This document shows, in pieces, positions 33,011 to 43,400 of a stretch of DNA of 64,000 bases. The stretch's first letter is position 1; every line of letters starts with the position of its first letter. Source of the DNA: Takakia lepidozioides (lineage: Eukaryota; Streptophyta; Takakiopsida; Takakiales; Takakiaceae); assembly GCA_030704615.1 (NCBI GenBank), contig CM060732.1, positions 80,251,171-80,315,170 of the forward strand, read 5' to 3'. The position numbers were made by a program, and so were the translations under genes. The notes beneath the pieces were generated by a model. It had not been told where the DNA came from. It saw only the letters and a list, made by a program, of their open reading frames with translations, and searched no databases.

Positions 33011-34480
33011 CCCTCAAGGTCCACAGGCTGTGGCTGCCAACCTCACCAAACATGCATGAGCATGACAAACTGCCCCACAGGGGGAAACTTTGATATGAAA
33101 TCTAAGTTGTCAAAAACAGTGTGGTCATCAGGAATGTCCATGTTATATGTCAGTATCCATTGTTTTTCAGTTATAAATTCTCACTACTTATTCAGGAATT
33201 GTGTAACTGTAAGAATGTATATTACCGTCTACTTAATCAAAGTTAGTGAAGTACCGAGTAAAACAGAAAACTGATTAGCTTGGTTGATTTTAATCACCAT
33301 CATTTGCATAACACCTTTAGTATTAGAATAACAATCATGATATTGACTAGTGACAGTCATAATTTAAGAAGTCTACTGAGCTTCAACACATTTAAATCCT
33401 GTCACTGCCTGATGTGATCAGCTCAGCTGTCAACTTATGTTGATAGGTATGAGACCAATCAAGAGTACAGTTACAAGTTACAAAAGGAGGCATATAAACA
33501 GGCTCGTTTCAGAACATACTAGTCATGTCACTGCCTAATTTTATCAGCTGTCAACTTATGTTGACAGGCATGAGACAATCAACAGTTAAGAAAGCTTGTC
33601 AACTTCTGTTGACAGGCTTGAGAGAATTCACAGAAGACAGTATATATAACTAAAGATTACACGGCTACAGGGTATTTAATTTGAACCTTCCTCCCAGCAA
33701 AAGACTGGGCTTGATGGGTGTGTGTAAGCTTGTTCACTCTTGGCTCTTCTGAGTGCCCACACAAGCTTTACATTGAATGCAAAAGACAAACTTATTGAGG
33801 TAACTTTGCCATCCTGGTGAGTATAACAGTCAACTTCTGTTGACAGACATTTATGGGAAGATAAATTGTAGGACAACATCATTTGACCTTTCAGCTGAGC
33901 ACATATACCTTCTCCTGATCTGCTTCTGGCAACAGAGAGATGGATATCAGGAGGGCAGAGCAGATAGATGATGCCAACTTCAGCTCTGCTTTATGAGATC
34001 TTCTCCATTCCCCTAACAATAAACCACAACAAATGTTAGCTCCAGCTGAGGAATTCTGGTAGGGCATTTTCTGAAACACCTCTGAGAAACGCTTGAGATG
34101 CCTATAACCCAGTGAATTAGGCTATCTGTGCAGCCCAGGTGTTCTGTTCCTTCATATTTTCCTTGTCCCATAATCTCTCTGTGGACATAGGAAAAGTTCC
34201 TCTCTTTCTTTCTCTCTTCTATTGGTCATCTTTCCGAGGGTTTACTGTCTCCTTGGTGTTTTCCACCTTGCAGAACCTGATAAATGTTTCTTCTCGACAG
34301 AACCTGCACAGGAGAAATTACTTCTCTCTTCTCTCCTTTCCTCCTCTCTGCGCAACCAACTTTCATAAACTATCAGTTATAATCTATCCCACAGGAACGA
34401 ATATTCATCCATAGTGCGACATTCATAGAACATTGCTCTTCACATTTACCTCATCATAGCCATGGAAACACCAACGAAAG
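33011..34480. other. Intergenic, downstream of the NLR gene
   Basis: No gene seen. Four copies of a dyad-symmetric word lie at 33429-33846. The 3' untranslated region of the minus-strand NLR gene should fall just below 34480. Confidence 0.45.
33429..33846. repeat. Four dyad-symmetric TGTCAACTTNTGTTGACA motifs
   Basis: GTCAACTTATGTTGATAG (33430), TGTCAACTTATGTTGACAGG (33549), TGTCAACTTCTGTTGACAGG (33597) and AGTCAACTTCTGTTGACAGA (33828). Each is a near-perfect inverted repeat (GTCAAC...GTTGAC) and three are followed by a GGYWTGAGA word. TTGAC is also the WRKY W-box core, but the perfect dyad suggests a binding site or small hairpin family. Confidence 0.75.
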
Positions 34481-37400
34481 CTAGTGCCAAATGGCCCCCC
34501 ACCGGATAAGCTTGAGCTTTCCCTCCCTTGCTTGTGCCAAGAGAACTTCTGGGAACGGAGACAGACCCGAACAACCACTCACATCCATTAACCGCAGCGA
34601 ATTGATCGATGCCAGCTCAGCTGTAGGAAGAGATGTGAGACCAATACAGTTCCTCAGACAAAGCCAACGGAGGGAATTGAGATTTTTGACGTCAATTCCT
34701 TCCAAAGAGTTCAAGGCCCGGCAACCTTCCAGATCCAGATGCTCCAAAGAAGACAGAATTCCGAATGTAGGGGGAAGTGATGCCAAGTTGAGACAATAGG
34801 GAAGTTTGAGAGCCTTTAGCTTTGCAAGTGCCCCACTGGAGAGCATTGGCAAGCCCTTGATGCTGCAGCCAGTTAGATCAAGTGTAGAGAGCTCAGGGAG
34901 AGAGCCACTCTTGCCAAAAGAAGCTGGAATAAGTACCAAGTCCCAGCACTCAGCGACATCCAGACATTCTAACTTGAAAAGAGAGGCAAGAGAGGAAGGG
35001 ACCGATAGCAAACGGGGGCAACTCCGCACAGATAGAAAAACCAGGCTTTCCAATTGCCCAAAGGACTCTGGCAGTTTCCGCACTGCAGTGTGGCTCAAAT
35101 CAAGCTCCTGAAGTTGCCGCAGATTTCCAAATTCATCTGGCAGAGTTTCAAGTGACCTGCAACCAGAAAGGTCAAGGCGATGGAGATGCTCCAGTGTCCC
35201 AATACAGCGAGGAAGAAACATGAGGTTCTCAAGGGAGGATAGCTGCAGGACCTCCACCTGTGGCAGAGCGCACGCCAGTTGAGAGATTGGAGTTAGGGGA
35301 AATTCAACAGAGTAAGGACCAACATTGAATAGGTTTTCTGGAAAATATCAATGCAACCACCTGAATCAACACTCAAGCCCTTGCAAGCAGACAGTGATCC
35401 ATAATTTATAGCCGTACTTCACACCAATGTGAATGACTGACTCTGCAAGTGAGTATGCGTCTTCTAGTTTGTCAGAAGACAATCCATAAACATCTCTCTC
35501 TGGGACACCCATCTCTCTCCCTGTCCTCTAGAAGCCTATTGACATTGGGTGGACTTGAAACGGGAGTACATTAATGTTTCTGTGACTAAATGCCGGCCTT
35601 GTGACCTCGTGTCCTTGTTTGTTTCGACCTGAAGCGCTTTGCTTCAGGTAAGGTAGTGCATTGGATTTAGTTGGAAAGCTTGGGGCCTTTCCCTCTTTAG
35701 AATATGCCTACACGGGCCATTCCCTGCAACTCCCTGGAGTGTGATCTCTGAATGGTAACAAGCGGACTCCTACCGCTTGGGGGCAGCCCCTCCGCCCAAA
35801 TTGGGCAGTCGTATGCTCTGTCAAGCATACTCGGCACTTGGGCTCGGGTTGGTTCCTGTGCTTAAACTTATGGCCTGCGAACACAATCAAAAATTTAGCT
35901 CCTATCAACATCAACACTCCTCAGGGTGATCCCTGGGAATTGGTTACTTATGCCAAATCTAGGGCTTCATGTGTAGTTTTTGGGGTGAATCCCAGGATGG
36001 ACGATGTGTCCTTTAAAACTACATGCTCTAGCTTAGGCTTGGATTTCATGGCTAATGGTACCATCTCGAGACTTGATAACAGGGATACGTTGAAGGTTGC
36101 AATGACCAAAAGTGCTTCTAATAGAGTCCCGCATCAACTCAATCTCAAAGAAGTTCGTCCCTTGACTGGCTGGAGAGCGGTCTTAGACATTGGTGATTCA
36201 ATGGGGCGCTCTAGGAAGACAACCAAGGGCAACAACTTCAACTTGAGAGTTTCTAATCGGTTTGATGCTCTGGATGAGGTTGAATCCAAACAGCCAGAAG
36301 GACAAGATGCCCCTAAGTGTACGGAACCTGAACGTCCTGAATCTGAAGGATTTGGTACTCTGAAATGGTTTTACCAATCCTCAAGGTTTACACAAGACGA
36401 ACAAATTCTATACATGGGTAATTGTCCCCAAGCCGTCAGATGGACAATCTGTCCCTAAGTGTGCAGAGCCTGAACGTCGTGTAACTGAAGGATTTGGTAC
36501 TCTAAATGGTTTACCAATCCTCAAAGTCTACACAAGACGAGCAAAATCTATACACGGGGTAATTGTCCCCAAGCAGTCTGACGGACAATCTGCCCCTATG
36601 TGTGCGGAGCCTGTGCGGAGCCTGTGCGTCGTGTAACTGAAAGATTTGGTACCCTGAATGGTTTACCAATTCTCAAAGTTTACACAAGACAGCAAAATCT
36701 ACACATGGGGTAACTGTCCCCCCTTTGCAGAACGGTTGGCCGTCCAGGAGCAATCACAAGCTACCTAGACGACAAACAATTCACACGCAAAGGGCTGGCT
36801 TGCGGCTGGCCACTTTCAACTTCTCAGGTTGACCAACCAAAGGAAACAACTTGAAGTGGGACAAGTTCTTCGGACTAATGATATTCATATCTGTGCTGGG
36901 CAAGAAACATGGGAAACGTCGGATAAACTGGTTGGAGATGTCATTGGTTATAAATGGGCAGGTAAGATGTGTACTCTCAAGGCAGCCTCTGCCAAACGCG
37001 GTCAAAAAGGGGTTGGATTCTTTGTCCGTGATTTCTTGTTTTGACAATTGTGAAATTATCAACAAGGGTTTGAGGTACGAGCATACTATCTGGCTAAAAC
37101 TGAATTTGAAGGGCGGCATGAGTACAAAGGACCTCTTGTTGGTTGTGTTTACATGCCCACAGAGGGGACCCTTAGTGCTGACGCAGACAAGGCCTTCGAA
37201 GATGTAAAGCTGGACTGTGCTTCGTTCCTTGCCAAAGGTCAGGTGGTACTATTGGGGGACTTCATGCCCAGGTGGGCAAAGGGATCCATCAGGACGATAT
37301 CATTGGACCTTTTGGTGAGGACGAGCTGAATTCTAATGGCAGACGAGCTTCAGCTTTTGACCTTGAATAACAGGACAAGGTGACGCAAGTGCAGTGGACT

Positions 37401-40400
37401 CGTGAGAAACCCCAAACTGGGGAACGTTCCATTGTGGACTATATCATAATGGACAAAATTTTGTTCCCCCAGTGTGCCAATGTGTTGATCGACAGAACTG
37501 ATATTGGTACCTCTGACCACTTCCTGGTTTGGACTGAGATCAAAAGGTGTTTTCCCACCACCAAGAGATCTGTGAAACGTTCGATTCGGAAGTGGCGCAT
37601 AGAAAAATTCCACAATGAGGAGGTCAAGGCTGAGTACGTCCAGGCCTTGCAAGAGGCTCTCCCTCATTTTGTCCAATCGCTCCAAGAACTTCAGTCACGC
37701 TCTGTTAACGCAAGAAATGAAGTCGAAAGAGCAGTGGACTCTTGGGAGAGTTTCGTTTCCTCCGTGGCTGACAAGATCATTGGGAGGAAACTAATTGTCT
37801 GCGGTAGAGCAGTTAATTGGTGGACTAATGAGATTAAACTCAAGATAGCTGAGAGACGAGCCCTCTATAAAGAGTGCTGCAATTTGGAAACCAACAGAGA
37901 ATTGTGGGCGAGGTACTACCAGCTCCGTAAAGATATCAATCAGCTTGTTAGGTCTCAGAAGAAATTATACTGGGACAAGTTATACAGTGAAATAAACTCA
38001 AACCACATGGTGGTAATGACAAGAAATTCTGGTTGGCCCTTCAACGTTTGTACAAGCCGAAAAACGGTCAGCAAGTACAAGCGCTGAAGACTACTAAAGG
38101 TGCAGTGGTGACTTCATCGGTTGACATTGTCAAAACCTTTGAAACTCACTACAGTATCCTTGGCAGAACTTCTAGGTCTAACAGTGAGGGGTCTTCTGCT
38201 GAATGGAGGGACACAGTTGGAAAAACTGTTCCTATGATTCAAAACAGCCCTGATGAACTGGAGTATATTTCAATGGCTTATAATGCTCCATTAGTTCTTC
38301 TGAGATTGTGGAAGCAATTGAACATTTAAATGGATATAAAGCTGGTGGACCTGATGGTATTGTCAACGAGCTTATCAAGCACGGTGGCGATCCCATGATA
38401 GAGGCCCTAGTTCTCCTCTTTAACCTTATCTGGAAGACTGAAATGATCCCCTTTCGCTGGCGACAGGGGGTCATTGTCAATCTATACAAGAAGGGTGACA
38501 GAGAAGAACCGGGGAACTACCGTGGCATCACGCTCCTCAATGCTGTTGGCAAGACATTCTGCAGAGTTATAAGTACTCGTCTCGAGGTTGATCTGGAGTC
38601 TAGAGGTTGTTTCCACGAAGGCCAAGCTGGCTTTCGGCGAAACAGGGGCTGTGTGGATCATATCTTCACTCTAAGCCAGATTATCCAGGAAGGGAAGGGA
38701 AACCCACTTATGTCTTTTTCCTGGATGTCAAAAAGGCTTATGACACAGTGTGGAGATGGCCTATGGTTCCGCCTCTGGTCTTGTGGGATCAAGGGAAAGA
38801 TGTGGAGAGTTGTCCACAACTTGTATGCTCACCAAAAGCTGTGTCACTGTTAACGGACAGAAGTCCAACTTCTTTGACATAGACCAAGGTGTAGCTCAAG
38901 GATGTACTCTCTCCCCTCTGCTCTTCAATGTTTTCATCAATCAACTCCTCGAGGATGAAAGTGAGGGATTTGGGTTAAGGGTGGGTGATACCACCATACC
39001 AGCCCTTATGTTTGCGGATGAGAGATGAGGTTTGCTTTGTCATTAGACCTGCCTTGGAGTACGGATCTGCTATATGGGTTGATAACTCCAACCAGGCTAA
39101 GTCTCTAGAATCCATTCAAGTGGGGGTGCTTAAGGAGTGTATGTCAGCATGCTCCAAAACAGCCAATGTGGCTGTTCGGGGTGAGTTTGGCATTCCGTCC
39201 TTAAGCTCCCGACGAGATGAATTCAAGGTCAGATGGTGGGGTCAGCTGCAACATATGCCCAACACCAGATATCCTAAGTTAATCGACTCTATATCTTGGA
39301 AACAGGACCGCCCCTGTCAAACAGGCTAAGTCCTGGCAGAAGAGAGTAGAAGAGATCCTCAAGGACCTGGACCTGGATCCGCAAGTCTTGACCCTGCTGG
39401 ATAAATCTGACTTAGAGGCTGTAGTGTCCTCAGCCATGTCTGTTGCCATGAGATTGTCTGATGAAAATGAAGTTAGGCAGAAAACTTCCCTGAACTTGTT
39501 TCCAGTCTGTGACATGGGGGAGGACATCTTGGATGACCTCAAGGGTCTACCCACTCTCGGCACTAGACTGAAATTTAAACTCAGGGCAGGAAGCCTACCT
39601 TTGAACAGCAAACAGAAGCAGAGAGGAAAGGGAGAGTGCAATTGCCCGTTGTGTGGGCAATCTGAAGACAGTATTCATTTTCTGATACACTGTCCGGGGT
39701 TCTCTCACCAAAGAGACGCTCTCTTCAAATCTATTAAGGGAATTGTGCCTGTACCCCTGTTTACCAACTTTGAAAGTCTCGAGGCTGAGCCAAAAGCCCA
39801 GGCCCTCCTGAGGCCTAGTTTTTGGGCAAATCACACACAGCAGATTGATGCTTGTGTGAAGGGATTTCTAGAGGATATCTGGAAAACCCGGATTAATTCT
39901 TTATATGGAGGTAAGTCTTACTACCAACGTCAGCCCCTGACAGAGGTAGGTTCTGTCCCTTTTGTTCCCGCTCAAACTGGGCGCGGGGTCAATGGCCACA
40001 AGGCTACGGCAAACAACGTCTTATGAGTACAATCTCTGGGACACCCTGCAGCGTGAGGACTGCCTGTGCCCCGCTTGCAGGTGGAACAACAAGAGGGAAA
40101 TTGAAAGTGAAGAACATTTCTTCTTTCACTGTCCTTTCTACTATGAGATCCATGGGAGATACTATATTTTCTATTCCAAGATAGCCAATAACTGGTACAG
40201 AGGTGTTCCATTATGCGGATCAGAAATGCTTAGCAACATATCTGCATGAAGCGTTCACTCGTAGACAATCTCTTGATCAATAGTTTTTTTCCAGCTGCTT
40301 GTGGAGAGACCCTGTTTCTTTCTTGTTTCAGCTTTCTCTTGTCCCATAAGCTCTTTTGAGCTTTCCACGCACGTTATAAAATATCACTTTATTTCATTTC

Positions 40401-43400
40401 TTCTTTCCTTCTCTCTCTGGTGGTTCTACCGCATTGTTCTGCTTGTGCCCTTTAGGCCTCTTAATCGACTCTACATCTTGGAAGCAGGATCGCCCTGTCA
40501 AACAGGCTAAGTCGTGGCAAAAGATGGTAGAAGAGATTTTCAAGGATCTGAATCTAAGTCCGCAAGTCTTGACCCTGCTGCTAATCTGACTTAGAGGCTG
40601 CAGTGTCCAAAGCCATGTCTGTTCCCAGGAAATTGTCTGATGAAAATGAAGTTAGGCAGAAAACTTCCCTGAACTTGTTTCCAGTCTGTGAGGCCATCAT
40701 GGATGACCTCAAGGGTTTACCCACTCTGGGCACTAGACTGAAATTTAAACTCAGGGCAGGAAGCCTACCTTTGAACAGCAAACAGGTGCAGAGAGGAAAG
40801 GGGGATTGCAAATGCCCCTTGCGTGGGCAACCTGACGACAATATCCACTTTCTGATTCATTGTCCTGGGTATAGACCAGAGAGACGCCCTCTTCAAATGC
40901 ATCAAGGGGATTTGTTCCTGTACCTCTGTTTACCAACTTTGAAAATCTCGAGGCTGAGCCAAAAGCCCAGGCCCTTTTGGGGTCTAGTTATTGGGAAAAT
41001 CACAGACAGCAGATTGATGCTTTGTGTAAAGGGATTTCTAGAGGATATTTGGAAAACTTGGATCCATTGTCTGTTCCAAGGTATGTCATACTACCGGCGT
41101 CTCCCCCTGACAAAGGAAGTTTCTGTCCCTTTGTGTTCCGCTCAAACTGGACGTCAGGTCAATGGCCACAAGGCTGCGGCAAACGTCTTATGAGTACATT
41201 CTCTTCCTCTCATTCCACCTAAAGTGGGTGTGGGGTCTATGGCACTAGGCTATGGCAAACACCATCTTATGAGTACATTCTCTCTCGCTCTCAGGGAGCA
41301 GTTAAACCTTCCTCATGTGAAGCCGGGAGCATACACTTCAGCACTTGCAATTGTGCAGGACAAAAACCCACTTCAATTTGCAAGCTTTGAGTTGTTTAGG
41401 TATTGGACAAACTGTGGAGACACAACATTATTGAGGTCATACTCATAAATATATATGCCCATAGAGATACGTACGAACAACCATACCGTAATACCTTGAT
41501 ACCTGGTATGCAATTAATTTAAAACTTCTTACCTGAGCAAGCTGCCAAAGGCTGATCGGAACAGCCATGGTGCGTGCATTCTGCAGTCTAGCAAGCAGAC
41601 CCAGGTGCTTGAGCCATGAGGGTCGATACTGTAACTTGCAGCACCCGCTCAGCAGAAGAGAATGGAGGTTTTGGAGAGACCCGATGGACGAAGGCAGCGC
41701 CTGGAGTGAGCAACATCCCCGCAAATCGAGTACATAGAGCGACTGCAGTCCACCAATACGGCAAGGAAGAGCCTGTAGTTTTGCACACCCATTGAGTTCC
41801 AAGAGCTCAAGATTTGAAAGTGAACAGATAGAAGAGGGTAGCCGTGACAGAGAGAGGCAGCCAGAGAGCCGTAAGCGTCTCAGGCATTTCAGCCCACCAA
41901 TAGTGCATGGCAAGGATGTCAGACTCAAGCAGAAAGACAGATCCAGGAGTTCCAGGGACTGCAACAAAGAGAGGGACTTGGGTAGGACCTGAAGGTGAGA
42001 ACAGCCCCGCAAATCCAAAATGACAAGGTGTGCCAATCCCCTCAGTGCTCTGTCAGAAATTTTCCTGAGTTTCAGGTTATCACTGAAGAGGGCTACTTTC
42101 AGTTTCGGGAAGTCCAAAGAACTAGGGAGCTGGGTCAGACCATTTCTCTTCAGAGAAAGCTTGGTGGCTGTGCTGGCCACTGGAATGCACATCCAATTTG
42201 CCGGAAAGTGCTCCAGATTCGATGCAGGTTGGAAAAGCCGGCAATTTTGCCGACCAATTGGAGCCAAGATCACTCCCTTGTCTTTGCCTTGGGTTATGAT
42301 GTCGTTTGTATCTGCCAGGGAAAGTGCCACATTTCTGAGGGTGAAAATATGGGACTATGTATGATTAGTTTTTGATAAAAGGAAGGCAAAAAATTTGGCC
42401 ATGGTGGGCAGGCTGCTGTCTCTGTAGCTAATTAAAAGCACCAACAGAAGGTGGTGACATTCTCTCCTTAGTCACCGAAGTACACAGAAAGCCAACAACC
42501 TGGAGAAGGACAAGGCTGAAATCAATTGCCATCAGAGCCCTACCCCCATGAACCATTGTGCAAAATCGATGGTTACCTTGTGGAGGACCCATTTCAGCTC
42601 CTGTCATCCCTTCATTTGCTGATACCCCTCCTTCACTTTTGTGGTCCTGGAGTCCTCCTGAATCGCATGACATGACACCCTGGGAACTAGCTCTTGCCTC
42701 CCTCTCATCCATTCCACCACTGCTGTTGGTTGAAAGCAAAGTAGATTTCCCTTCTGGAACAAATTCCGTAGAAAGAACTTTTTGATCACCTGCTTCTGCT
42801 CTCTCCTCCTCAATTGTACCATTAATTTGCAAAATTACGTCTGCTGGACATTCAGTGTCTTCTGCACAGAGAGCTCTACTTTCTCTTTGGACAATTGCAG
42901 CTGCAAGCTCATGAAGGGAATCCGGAAGCTTCCAACAAAGACAAGAATTCCTCCGCGTTTCCAAAGGAGTTCTCTCTTCAACTCTCCATTCCAACATAGC
43001 CAACATAGCCAAAACACTTAAAATCACAAGGATTTCATCACCGCTCATGTGACATGTCCCGGCCCCCCAAATATCCTCTAGAGTCTGGGTGCTGACAAAC
43101 TCTCCTTTCGGAAAGGCTGCAAGGTCTAGAAAGCACTCCTGGAAAAGAGGATGCAAAGCTGCCAAGGCATCAAAGCAAGGAAAGAGGATAAAAGGGAAGC
43201 AGATCTTCACCCCAGTGAGACTATTGCAACTGATGCCATCTTCTCTTGCAACAATTTGTTCCGCAAATTTTGGAAAGCTGGTTGCCTCTGCTATTGACCC
43301 TCCTTTCTCCCTCAACTCTCTTCCTTCATCCAACAGAATATTCTGTTCTTTCCACTCTTTCTTTCCTGGGACGGTGGGAGAAGTGTTTTCACTCCACCCC

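Larger units (their letters stand above)
35600..41300 (+). mobile_element. LINE-type non-LTR retrotransposon in the last NLR intron
   Basis: The plus strand carries an ORF1-like part, an AP endonuclease, a reverse transcriptase and cysteine-rich C-terminal parts, all frame-shifted. It is antisense to the NLR gene and lies within the 41532-35258 intron. The 3' portion is present twice (about 39277-40030 and 40453-41200). The ends are not defined, and no poly-A tail or target duplication was found. It is a dead copy. Confidence 0.85.

Noticed and set aside
34491-35111. Plus-strand frames over the last NLR exon
   Set aside because: Antisense shadows of LRR coding sequence.
41792-42375. Plus-strand frames over NLR exon 3
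   Set aside because: Antisense shadows of the LRR exon.
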